A DNA stretch of 64,000 nt, taken from Sulfitobacter litoralis (GTDB lineage Bacteria; Pseudomonadota; Alphaproteobacteria; Rhodobacterales; Rhodobacteraceae). Shown piece after piece: positions 54,786-62,048 of this stretch. Location of the stretch: positions 124,001-188,000 of the forward strand of contig NZ_FNJD01000004.1 in NCBI RefSeq assembly GCF_900103185.1. The letters run 5' to 3'. The notes beneath the pieces were generated by a model. The model ran no database searches. It saw only the letters and a program-made list of their open reading frames with translations, and was not told where the DNA came from. Within the stretch, counting starts at the first letter, position 1. Every line of letters starts with the position of its first letter. The position numbers and the translations under genes are program-made.

Positions 54786-55778
54786 TCAGGCGTTCACATC
54801 GACCACCACACGGCCCCGGATTTGCCCGTTCAGGATGTCCGCACCAAGTTTTGGCAAATCGCTGAGTGCTGCAGGCACAACCATATCTTCCAGTTTGGAG
54901 AGCGGCAGGTCTTTCCCGACCCGCTGCCATGCGCGCAGACGGTTCTCGTAGGGCTGCATAACGGAATCAATGCCCAGCAGGTTCACACCGCGCAGCAGAA
55001 AGGGGATGACAGTGGCGGGTAACCCTGCCCCACCCGCAAGACCAACAGCTGCAACCGAACCGCCGTATTTCATCTGCCCCAATACCCGCGCCAGCATCTC
55101 GCCCCCGACGGCATCAATGCAGCCGGCCCAGGTTTCGGCCTCGAGCGGGCGCTTGACGGTTTCGTTTAGCTCTTCGCGCGCAACGATCTGGCTGACGCCG
55201 AGAGATTTCAGATAGTCCGCTGTGTCAGGACGCCCGGTTACGCCAGCAACCTCATACCCCAAATTGGCAAGTATCGCGACTGCGACCGACCCGACACCGC
55301 CTGCAGCACCTGTGACTAGAACCGGCCCGTTGCCTGATACCAGCCCGTGATCCTCCAGCGCCATGACAGATAACATCGCGGTAAATCCCGCCGTGCCGAC
55401 AGCCATCGCCTGCCGCGTATCCAGCCCCTCGGGGAGAGGCACCAACCAGTCGGCCTTGACCCGCGCCTTTTGTGAATAGCCGCCCCAATGCGCCTCACCC
55501 ACGCGCCAACCGGTCAGCACAACCTTGTCGCCGGGTTTATAGCGATCATCGTCGGATGCTTCGACCGTGCCGGCAAAATCAATACCGGGGATGTGCGGAT
55601 ATTTGCGTACCAATCCGCCACCGGGGCCAATGCATAGCCCGTCTTTGTAGTTCACGGTCGAATATTCGACAGCAACTGTCACGTCACCCTCGGGCAAACG
55701 ATCAAGGTCAATCTGGGTCACTTCAGCATGGGTCTTGCCGGTTTCCTCATCTTTGTTCACCATCAACGCATTAAACAT
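54786..55778 (-). CDS. acuI: Acrylyl-CoA reductase (AcuI-type MDR oxidoreductase)
   Basis: A 330-residue zinc-independent medium-chain reductase, the exact length of AcuI. It starts MFNALMVNKDEETGKTHAEV, then VEYSTVNYKDGLCIGPGG, HIPGIDFAGTVEASDDDRY, VGTAGFTAMLSVMALEDHG and LVTGAAGGVGSVAVAIL (NADPH loop). AcuI detoxifies acrylyl-CoA produced from DMSP or 3-hydroxypropionate to propionyl-CoA. The second of two consecutive ATGs is preferred, at five bases from GGAG. The acuR and dddL genes are absent; a GntR regulator is divergent instead. Other quinone-oxidoreductase activity cannot be excluded. Confidence 0.88.
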   Translation of the reverse strand: MFNALMVNKDEETGKTHAEVTQIDLDRLPEGDVTVAVEYSTVNYKDGLCIGPGGGLVRKYPHIPGIDFAGTVEASDDDRYKPGDKVVLTGWRVGEAHWGGYSQKARVKADWLVPLPEGLDTRQAMAVGTAGFTAMLSVMALEDHGLVSGNGPVLVTGAAGGVGSVAVAILANLGYEVAGVTGRPDTADYLKSLGVSQIVAREELNETVKRPLEAETWAGCIDAVGGEMLARVLGQMKYGGSVAAVGLAGGAGLPATVIPFLLRGVNLLGIDSVMQPYENRLRAWQRVGKDLPLSKLEDMVVPAALSDLPKLGADILNGQIRGRVVVDVNA

Positions 55779-55922
55779 CATATCTCCTGTCTCGGGCCGC
55801 CGTTCAGGGCCCGCTTCATTTTGCCAGTAAACTCTGGGGAGCCCGAGGGGCTGGCCCCTCGGTCCCGAAGGTTCAAGCTGCACGCAGCGGATTTTGACCG
55901 CCGACTCGCATCTTGCAAAATT

Positions 55923-55935
55923 AATGTCAGACATT
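55923..55935. promoter_or_regulatory. GntR operator candidate 1
   Basis: AATGTCAGACATT is a perfect 6 + 1 + 6 palindrome containing TGTCAGACA, a typical shape for FadR-subfamily sites. It lies in the acuI/GntR divergent gap. Confidence 0.55.
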
Positions 55936-55955
55936 TAAAGTTTTTCCAAACCATA

Positions 55956-55968
55956 AATGTAAGACAAA
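55956..55968. promoter_or_regulatory. GntR operator candidate 2
   Basis: AATGTAAGACA repeats the first site with one change (C to A) and runs into the ATG of the GntR gene at 55968. A site at the start codon suggests autoregulation. Confidence 0.5.
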
Positions 55969-56711
55969 TGAATACCACGCCACAAACCGCCTCTGACTTG
56001 TCCAGCCAAATTGCTGCGAACATCCGCGATGCTATCATCAAGGGCGTGTTGATCGTGGACGAACGTCTGCCGTCTGAGGCAGAGCTTTCAGCTCAGTTCA
56101 ATGTTTCGCGCGCGACAGTACGCGAGGCGCTCAAGCGGTTGGCCGCGCAATCGTTGATCCGCACGCAACGCGGTGCGACAGGCGGCGCTTTCGTCAATCG
56201 CATTAGCTTTGAAGCCGCTCAAGCGCAGCAGATCACGACCTCTACCCTACTTTTGTCAATGAACGACGTCAGCTTTGAAACCGCCTGCGAGGCCCGTTTC
56301 GCACTTGAGAGAGCCTGCGCGCCTTTATCGGCAGCCCGAAGGCAAGACAGCCACCTAAAGGCGATGCAGGACGCGCTTGACACACAATCCGCGCCGGCGC
56401 TGTCAGATGCAGGGTTTTGCGCTGCCGATGTGGCATTCCACCGCGCATTGGTCGACGCAGCGGGCAACCCGGTCCTGTCTTACCAGCTCGCTGGCGCGGT
56501 CGAGGCGATGCAGCCTTTGATGAACATGATTACTTTCACGGCGTGGTCCCGCGATGCAATCGTCGCGCGTCACCGCGAGATCGCCACCGCAATGACGACA
56601 CGCAACGCTGCTGCCGTCGCGGCCGGACTGACGCTGCTTGAACAAGAGACCCAGACCCTTGCCCGTACCGTCTTTGCCCGCCGCACCAAGCAGCCGAACG
56701 CGGCACCGTAG
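55968..56711 (+). CDS. GntR family regulator (FadR/FCD subfamily)
   Basis: A 247-residue repressor-type regulator. The winged helix-turn-helix (about 14-80) has LPSEAELSAQFNVSRATVREALKRLAAQSLI. The FCD effector domain (about 100-230) is all helical with Asp/His metal-site positions in ADVAFHRALVDAAGNPVL and HREIATAM. FCD regulators sense small carboxylates or metals. It diverges from acuI and two matching palindromes lie between, so it probably controls acuI and itself. The start at 55968 gives the canonical length. Confidence 0.9.
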   Translation: MNTTPQTASDLSSQIAANIRDAIIKGVLIVDERLPSEAELSAQFNVSRATVREALKRLAAQSLIRTQRGATGGAFVNRISFEAAQAQQITTSTLLLSMNDVSFETACEARFALERACAPLSAARRQDSHLKAMQDALDTQSAPALSDAGFCAADVAFHRALVDAAGNPVLSYQLAGAVEAMQPLMNMITFTAWSRDAIVARHREIATAMTTRNAAAVAAGLTLLEQETQTLARTVFARRTKQPNAAP

Positions 56712-56744
56712 CCGCTGCACCTGCGGATTTTCATGGCTTTCCCC

Positions 56745-56772
56745 TTGCAAAGAAAACCACGTCCCTTATATC
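56745..56772 (+). promoter_or_regulatory. Probable promoter of ssrA
   Basis: TTGCAA (56745-56750) and TATATC (56767-56772), 16 bases apart, just before the start of the tmRNA acceptor piece. Confidence 0.5.
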
Positions 56773-56778
56773 TGAACT

Positions 56779-57104
56779 GTCCTTAGGGACTATGGGTATA
56801 AACGCGCATGTAATAAGCGGTTCGGACCCGGGGGCGGTACCCGGCGACTCCACCAATCATCCTTCATTTGGGGATTATGGGGTCGAAACAGGATCGACGA
56901 ACGTCTAAAGATGTAGCTTTATCTCGGCTGACTGCCACCGTTATCGGCGTAAAATGTACAATTGCAAATGACAATCGTGCTCCAATGGCGATGGCCGCGT
57001 AAGCGACCGGAACTATTGAAACTTAAGTCCTTACGTTTAGCGACCTAAGGCGGGGTTCGCAGGTACCTGGCAACAGAAACCTGCACTTACCCCTCCCGCC
57101 ACTT
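56779..57104 (+). ncRNA. ssrA: tmRNA, two-piece circularly permuted
   Basis: The gene order is permuted, as in alphaproteobacteria. The acceptor piece comes first and contains the T-arm region and 3' end CTCCACCA (CCA at 56853-56855). A 14-base intervening sequence (56856-56869) follows, then the coding piece starts GGGG at 56870. The G3-U70 alanine-identity pair can be formed. The tag frame at 56964-57002 reads ANDNRAPMAMAA then TAA. Downstream stems GCAGGT/ACCTGC (57059-57084) and GGCGGG/CCCGCC (57049-57100) mark the pseudoknot region. Outer ends are approximate. tmRNA rescues stalled ribosomes and tags the product for ClpXP. Confidence 0.92.
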
Positions 57105-57168
57105 TCTGATTTCTCTCTAAAACCTTGCGGTCGCACGGGACGGTGCCGGTTGACACGTATGTTGTGCT

Positions 57169-57198
57169 GCCTTCGGCGAGGATTTTTCACCATTTGGA
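57169..57198 (+). repeat. Dispersed intergenic element, copy C
   Basis: GCCTTCGGCGAGGATTT at 57169-57185, variable TTCA, and CCATTTGGA at 57190-57198, followed by AG as in copy B. It lies between ssrA and chrA. Confidence 0.75.
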
Positions 57199-57287
57199 AG
57201 CCGCTGGCGCGCTTGACCTTGGGCTCGGGGACTGCGACCTCTGACGTCAAGAATGTCGGGAGTATTTATGCGCAACAATAGCGAGCA

Positions 57288-58550
57288 ATGCGGATGAGCG
57301 CCCCTGATATGCGCCTGATGGCGCGTGTGTTCGGGCGGATCGGGGTGTTGTCCTTTGGCGGGCCCGCGGCGCAGATCGCGTTGATGCATCGCGAGTTAGT
57401 GGACCGGCATCAATGGCTATCCGAAGACAGCTTTTTGCGCGCTCTTTCCCTGTGTATGTTGCTGCCAGGTCCCGAAGCGATGCAACTGGCGACCTACGCC
57501 GGTTGGCGGCTGCGCGGTACCCTTGGCGGTTTGCTGGCCGGACTGCTGTTCGTGTTGCCGGGTGCGGCGGTCATTCTGGTGTTGGCATTCGGCTATGCGT
57601 ATTTCGGGCAGATGCCTTTGGTTCAGGCCGCGTTTATGGGCATCAAAGCGGCTGTGATTGTCGTTGTCGTGCAGGCGCTGCGCAATCTGGGACGTAAGGC
57701 GCTGCATGGTCGTGAGGGCTGGATACTGGCCACACTGTCCTTTGTGGCGTTGTTTATCTTTGGCGTGCCCTTCCCGCTGATCATTCTAACCGCCGGACTG
57801 TGGGGGGCCTTTAGAGCTGCTGATGGCACGCGCCCTTTAGAAATTGACGCGGCACCCCCACACCCTGCCCGCCCCATCGGCGTCATCGCCGGTTGGGGCA
57901 CGCTGTGGGCATCATCGCTGCTGTTCGTCTGGGCGATGGGTCATGAGTTTCTGCTTCAGATCGGATTGTTCTTTTCAAAACTGGCAGTGGTGACGTTTGG
58001 CGGGGCCTATGCCGTGCTGGCCTATATGGCGCAGACCGTCGTGCAGGATCACGGATGGATCACCACCGAGCAGATGATTGACGCCTTGGGGTTGGCCGAA
58101 ACCACGCCGGGACCGCTGATCTTGGTCACCGAATTTGTCGCCCTGCTGGCGGGATTTGCCCAGTCAGGACCATGGGGTGCTGTATCTGCCGGTTTTCTGA
58201 CGGTGTGGGTCACGTTTACACCTTGTTTTCTATGGATATTTCTCGCGGGACCGTATCTTGAGGTTATCTCGGCGCAGCCTCGTCTGGCGGGGGCGTTGCG
58301 GGCGATTACTGCCGCTGTCGTTGGCGTAATTGCCAATCTGTCCGTCTGGTTCGCGCTGCATGTTTTGTTCGAGCGCGTGCTTCCTATGGCGCATCTTGCT
58401 CTGCCGTTGCCTGATTGGTCCAGCATTGATCCCATCGCCGGCGCGCTGACGTTGATTGCGGCCGTGTTGATGTTGGCTTTTCGGTTCGGCATTGTGTCGA
58501 CCATGGCAGTGACGGCGATGCTGGCGCTCGGCTGGAACCTCTTGCTATAA
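57288..58550 (+). CDS. chrA: Chromate transporter (long-chain ChrA)
   Basis: A 420-residue membrane protein made of two homologous halves, each with the CHR motif: FGRIGVLSFGGPAAQIALM with LLPGPEAMQLATYAGW in the first, and FFSKLAVVTFGGAYAVLAYM with AETTPGPLILVTEF in the second. About ten to twelve membrane helices are visible. Long-chain ChrA exports chromate; some homologues have other anion substrates. ATGs at 57288 and 57294 are both possible. Confidence 0.92.
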   Translation: MRMSAPDMRLMARVFGRIGVLSFGGPAAQIALMHRELVDRHQWLSEDSFLRALSLCMLLPGPEAMQLATYAGWRLRGTLGGLLAGLLFVLPGAAVILVLAFGYAYFGQMPLVQAAFMGIKAAVIVVVVQALRNLGRKALHGREGWILATLSFVALFIFGVPFPLIILTAGLWGAFRAADGTRPLEIDAAPPHPARPIGVIAGWGTLWASSLLFVWAMGHEFLLQIGLFFSKLAVVTFGGAYAVLAYMAQTVVQDHGWITTEQMIDALGLAETTPGPLILVTEFVALLAGFAQSGPWGAVSAGFLTVWVTFTPCFLWIFLAGPYLEVISAQPRLAGALRAITAAVVGVIANLSVWFALHVLFERVLPMAHLALPLPDWSSIDPIAGALTLIAAVLMLAFRFGIVSTMAVTAMLALGWNLLL

Positions 58551-58565
58551 ATTTTTGCGCCCCCT

Positions 58566-58581
58566 TTTCACTGGTGTGAAA
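58566..58581. promoter_or_regulatory. Palindrome upstream of sspB
   Basis: TTTCAC-TGGT-GTGAAA is a perfect inverted repeat 43 bases before the sspB start and 16 bases after the chrA stop. It could be an operator for sspB; no T-tract follows, so it is not a typical terminator. Confidence 0.35.
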
Positions 58582-58623
58582 TGCCGTATGCTACTGTCAT
58601 CAACAAGGTCCGGAGAAGAAGTA

Positions 58624-59094
58624 ATGAGCCGAAGCATTGAGTATGGCAATCTGATGCACGATGCCATGCGCGGGTTAATTCGTCAGGTATTACTTGACGT
58701 TGCAGCCAATGGATTGCCCGGCAACCATCATTTCTTTATCACCTTTGACACCGCACACCCTGATGCAGAGCTGGCGGATTGGCTGTCGGATCGCTATCCC
58801 GGCGAAATGACAGTTGTGATGCAGCACTGGTACGACAAGCTTGAGGTTACCGAGGAAGGCTTCTCGGTCACGTTGAACTTTGGCGATGCGCCGGAACCGA
58901 TGTATATCCCCTATGACGCGATCCGGACCTTTGTGGACCCGTCGGTAGAATTCGGTCTGAAGTTCGAACAGCAAGAACCCGGCCAGTCGGACGAGGACGA
59001 AGACCTTCCGCAGCAGGACGAAAGCGAGCTTGAAGTCGAAGAAGAAGCCCCAAAAGCCGCTGAAGTCGTATCGCTCGACAGCTTCCGCAAGTAA
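58624..59094 (+). CDS. sspB: SspB family ClpXP adaptor
   Basis: A 156-residue protein of the alphaproteobacterial SspB family. It starts RSIEYGNLMHDAMRGLIRQVLLDV, then LPGNHHFFITFDTAHPDAELADWLSDRYPGEMTVVMQ, the ssrA-peptide-binding groove. An acidic linker (DEDEDLPQQDESELEVEEEA) connects to the C-terminal VVSLDSFRK, the likely ClpX-docking tail. It delivers ssrA-tagged proteins to ClpXP; the ssrA gene lies 1.5 kb upstream. The start at 58624 is supported by homology; GGAGAAG is upstream. Confidence 0.92.
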   Translation: MSRSIEYGNLMHDAMRGLIRQVLLDVAANGLPGNHHFFITFDTAHPDAELADWLSDRYPGEMTVVMQHWYDKLEVTEEGFSVTLNFGDAPEPMYIPYDAIRTFVDPSVEFGLKFEQQEPGQSDEDEDLPQQDESELEVEEEAPKAAEVVSLDSFRK

Positions 59095-59169
59095 TCGGTC
59101 GGCCAGCGATCGCTAGCCTCGAGGTTAGCGCCATCGTCTCATTGCACCGCTGCCCCCCGCGGGGTAAAC

Positions 59170-59199
59170 CCTGATCAGACATAAGCCCAAGATCAGGAG
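59170..59199 (+). promoter_or_regulatory. Hairpin occluding the fumC Shine-Dalgarno
   Basis: CCTGATC (59170-59176) and GATCAGG (59191-59197) are perfectly complementary. The SD AGGAG at 59195-59199 overlaps the 3' arm, and the ATG is at 59207. When paired, most of the SD would be hidden. Confidence 0.5.
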
Positions 59200-59206
59200 C
59201 CTTTTC

Positions 59207-60601
59207 ATGGCCGATACCCGTACCGAAACCGACAGCTTTGGCCCATTGGAAGTGCCGTCCGATAAATATTGGGGCGCACAGACGCAGCGGTCGATCATCA
59301 ACTTCCCTATCGGGTGGGAAAAACAGCCCGTGCCGATCATCCGTGCCCTTGGCGTGGTGAAAAAAGCCTGCGCGATGGAAAACCTGAATCAGGGGAATCT
59401 GGACCAGAAACTGGCCGATGCGATCACTGCCGCCGCGACCGAGGTGATCGAGGGTAAATTCGACGACAACTTCCCGCTGGTTGTCTGGCAGACGGGTTCG
59501 GGCACGCAGTCGAACATGAATGCAAACGAGGTCATCTCGAACCGCGCGATTGAAATGCTGGGTGGTGAGAAAGGGTCGAAAGATCCGGTACACCCCAATG
59601 ACCACTGCAACATGGGGCAGTCGTCAAACGACACATTCCCCACAGCGATGCACGTGGCCATCGGCATGCAGGCCCGCGATGTGCTGCTGCCCGGTCTGCA
59701 AAAACTGCACGACGCGCTGGCTGCAAAGTCTGAAGAATTTAAGGACATCATCAAGATCGGCCGGACCCACACGCAGGATGCGACACCGCTGACCTTGGGG
59801 CAGGAATTCTCTGGCTACGCGCATCAGGTGAAAAAAGGCATCGAACGGGTCAACGCCTGTCTGCCCGACATCTACGAACTGGCCCAAGGCGGGACCGCCG
59901 TCGGCACCGGCCTGAACACCAAGAAAGGCTGGGCCGAGGCCGTGGCGGCGCATATGGCTGACATTACCGGCCTGCCCTTTGTCACCGCCCCGAACAAGTT
60001 TGAATCACTGGCCGCCCATGACGCTATGGTCATGTTCTCGGGTGCGTTGAAAACCGTGGCCGGATCGCTGTTCAAGATCGCCAATGACATGCGTTTGCTG
60101 GGCTCCGGCCCGCGTTCCGGTCTGGGCGAATTGATCCTGCCCGAGAACGAGCCAGGATCGTCGATCATGCCAGGCAAGGTGAACCCGACGCAAGCCGAGG
60201 CGCTGACAATGGTGTGTGCCCACGTGATGGGGAATGACGCGGCGGTCGGCTTTGCAGGGTCGCAAGGTCACTTCGAGCTTAACGTCTATAACCCGATGAT
60301 GAGCTATAACGTCTTGCAATCCATGCAGCTTTTGGGCGACAGCGCGTCGGCCTTTACCGACAATATGGTTGTTGGCACGCAAGCAAATATCGAACGAATC
60401 GACAAGCTGATGAAAGAAAGCCTGATGCTGGTGACAGCGCTGGCCCCTACCATCGGCTATGACAACGCGACCAAAGTTGCGAAAACTGCCCACAAAAATG
60501 GCACGACCCTCAAGGAAGAAGCAATCGCCTTGGGCTTTGTCGATGCCGAAACATTCGACCGCGTGGTGCGGCCGGAGCAAATGATCGGACCAAAAGAATG
60601 A
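59207..60601 (+). CDS. fumC: Fumarate hydratase, class II
   Basis: A 464-residue tetrameric, iron-independent fumarase of the TCA cycle. [24 protein letters not shown] opens the protein, [30 protein letters not shown] and [16 protein letters not shown] line the active site, and [16 protein letters not shown] is the superfamily signature. Its stop overlaps the DUF4169 start (ATGA). A hairpin covering the SD may control its translation. Confidence 0.97.
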   Translation: MADTRTETDSFGPLEVPSDKYWGAQTQRSIINFPIGWEKQPVPIIRALGVVKKACAMENLNQGNLDQKLADAITAAATEVIEGKFDDNFPLVVWQTGSGTQSNMNANEVISNRAIEMLGGEKGSKDPVHPNDHCNMGQSSNDTFPTAMHVAIGMQARDVLLPGLQKLHDALAAKSEEFKDIIKIGRTHTQDATPLTLGQEFSGYAHQVKKGIERVNACLPDIYELAQGGTAVGTGLNTKKGWAEAVAAHMADITGLPFVTAPNKFESLAAHDAMVMFSGALKTVAGSLFKIANDMRLLGSGPRSGLGELILPENEPGSSIMPGKVNPTQAEALTMVCAHVMGNDAAVGFAGSQGHFELNVYNPMMSYNVLQSMQLLGDSASAFTDNMVVGTQANIERIDKLMKESLMLVTALAPTIGYDNATKVAKTAHKNGTTLKEEAIALGFVDAETFDRVVRPEQMIGPKE

Positions 60602-60774
60602 GCGCCCCCATCAATCTCAACAAGGTCAAGAAAGAGCGCAACCGCGCATCTCGAAAGGCCCGCGCTGATGAAAATTCAGTGCAGTTCGGCCAAAAGAAGG
60701 ACCAGAAGGAAGTTCTGAAAGAACGTCTGGCTCAAATCGCGCGCAATTTGGAAGCTCACAAGCGCGAAACATGA
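60598..60774 (+). CDS. DUF4169 family small protein
   Basis: A 58-residue basic, helical protein: [20 protein letters not shown], then [20 protein letters not shown] and [18 protein letters not shown]. The VNLNK-(K/R)xRK start and the HKR/HRR end match DUF4169. It starts on the fumC stop (ATGA) and its own stop overlaps the start of the next gene (ATGA at 60771-60774), so the three genes are translationally coupled. The function is unknown; its basic nature and RHH partner suggest nucleic-acid contact. Confidence 0.85.
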   Translation: MSAPINLNKVKKERNRASRKARADENSVQFGQKKDQKEVLKERLAQIARNLEAHKRET

Positions 60775-61001
60775 GCGCGAGACCTGTAAAACATTCGGTG
60801 ACCCTTCGGGGTCACCGCACGTCGATCTCGTTGGAAGATGAATTCTGGCATGAATTGCGCAGGTTCGCGCAAGAGATGGACATGCCGATCAACGCGCTGG
60901 TGGCACAGATAGATGCCGAACGCGGCGTGGAAGCAGGATTGGCATCTGCGATCCGCGTCTACGTCTTGCGTGCGCTCAAGGAGCGTCTGTCAGCCTCGTA
61001 G
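60771..61001 (+). CDS. Ribbon-helix-helix domain protein
   Basis: A 76-residue protein. KHSVTLRGHRTSISLEDEFWHELRRFAQEMDMPINALVAQID fits a ribbon-helix-helix fold: the beta strand HRTSISLED followed by two helices. The motif TSISLEDEFW is shared with alphaproteobacterial homologues that always follow DUF4169 genes. It may bind DNA, possibly as autoregulator of the fumC unit. A terminator follows 28 bases after the stop. Confidence 0.85.
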   Translation: MSARPVKHSVTLRGHRTSISLEDEFWHELRRFAQEMDMPINALVAQIDAERGVEAGLASAIRVYVLRALKERLSAS

Positions 61002-61028
61002 GGCACTCAAGCTCGAGGCAAACGAAAA

Positions 61029-61069
61029 GGCCAGCGTCTGATCGCAATCAAACACCGGCCCTATTTTTT
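61029..61069. terminator. Bidirectional terminator, RHH gene / fba
   Basis: Arms starting GGCC at 61029 and ending GGCC at 61060 form a 14-position stem with three mismatches and a CGCA loop, followed by TATTTTTT on the plus strand and by TTTTCGTTT on the minus strand. It lies between the convergent RHH and aldolase genes. Confidence 0.75.
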
Positions 61070-61085
61070 AGTCTTCAAAAAAATC

Positions 61086-61979
61086 TTAGGCGACGGATGC
61101 GTCGTAGATCTTGGTGATGTTCTGACCCAATGCTGCGTTGAACTCGGCATCGGTCATCTTGACGTTCAGCCCTTCTGTCAACGCCCGCGAAAAGCTGGCG
61201 ATCATCTTGGGGTTCTGGGTCAAACGCGCGCAGGCGTCTTCAGTCGAATACCCGCCCGACAACGCAACGACACGTAGCACATTCGGCAGATCGGCAAGGC
61301 TGTCGTAAAGGCCTGCGGTCTCTGGCAGGGTGACTTTCAGCATCACCGGTTCGTCGGCGGAAAGCTCGGCGAGATGCTTTTCAAGCTCGGACTTCAGAAT
61401 CGTTTCACATTCCGCTTTACTGTCCGAATGGATGTTCACCTCAGGCTCGATGATCGGCACCAGACCGGCGGCGCACACGGTTTTAGCGACGGCGAATTGC
61501 TGCGCCACAACCGACGCGATGCCTTCGGGATTAGCGGATTGGATGACCGACCGCTCCTTGGTGCCAAAGATACCAGCGGCTTTCGCGCGCGCCAGCAGAT
61601 CAGCAAGCTCGGGCATGGGTTTCAGCAGCTGCACGCCGTTTGATTCGTCTTCCAGACCTTTGTCGATCTTGAGGAAGGGCACGACGCCGCGGTCTTCCCA
61701 CAGCAGCTGTGCCACGGGTTTGCCGTTGATCGAATTGTCCATCGTGCGCTCGAACAGGATCGCGCCCAGAACTTTGTCAGAGGTGAAATCATCGGCCAGA
61801 ATGATACGCGCGCGCATGTCGTGCATGGCGTGAAACATCTCGGCGTCGCCGGAATAATCAGAAGGTTCAACGCCATAGAGGCTTAGCGCCTTTGGGGTCG
61901 ATCCGCCCGACTGGTCCAATGCGGCCACAAATCCCTGCCCTGTTTCCATTTGTGTGCGCTGTGCGTCTGTCGTGGTCAT
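61086..61979 (-). CDS. Fructose-bisphosphate aldolase, class I
   Basis: A 297-residue Schiff-base aldolase, of the short bacterial class I type. It includes GFVAALDQSGGSTPKAL, RIILADDFTSDKVLGAILFE, VVPFLKIDKGLE, LVPIIEPEVNIHSD and VMLKVTLPE, which carry the active-site lysines and acid. It cleaves or forms fructose 1,6-bisphosphate in glycolysis and gluconeogenesis without metal. It is a single gene between a terminator and the P450 gene. Confidence 0.94.
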   Translation of the reverse strand: MTTTDAQRTQMETGQGFVAALDQSGGSTPKALSLYGVEPSDYSGDAEMFHAMHDMRARIILADDFTSDKVLGAILFERTMDNSINGKPVAQLLWEDRGVVPFLKIDKGLEDESNGVQLLKPMPELADLLARAKAAGIFGTKERSVIQSANPEGIASVVAQQFAVAKTVCAAGLVPIIEPEVNIHSDSKAECETILKSELEKHLAELSADEPVMLKVTLPETAGLYDSLADLPNVLRVVALSGGYSTEDACARLTQNPKMIASFSRALTEGLNVKMTDAEFNAALGQNITKIYDASVA

Positions 61980-62048
61980 GATGATCCTGGCCCTTATTGA
62001 TTCCGTCGTGTGTCCGTTTAGCGCATCTATGCCCGCGATGATATATCG

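Noticed and set aside
59113-59132. Hairpin CGCTAGCCTCGAGGTTAGCG after sspB as a terminator
   Set aside because: The stem is good but there is no T-tract, so termination cannot be claimed.
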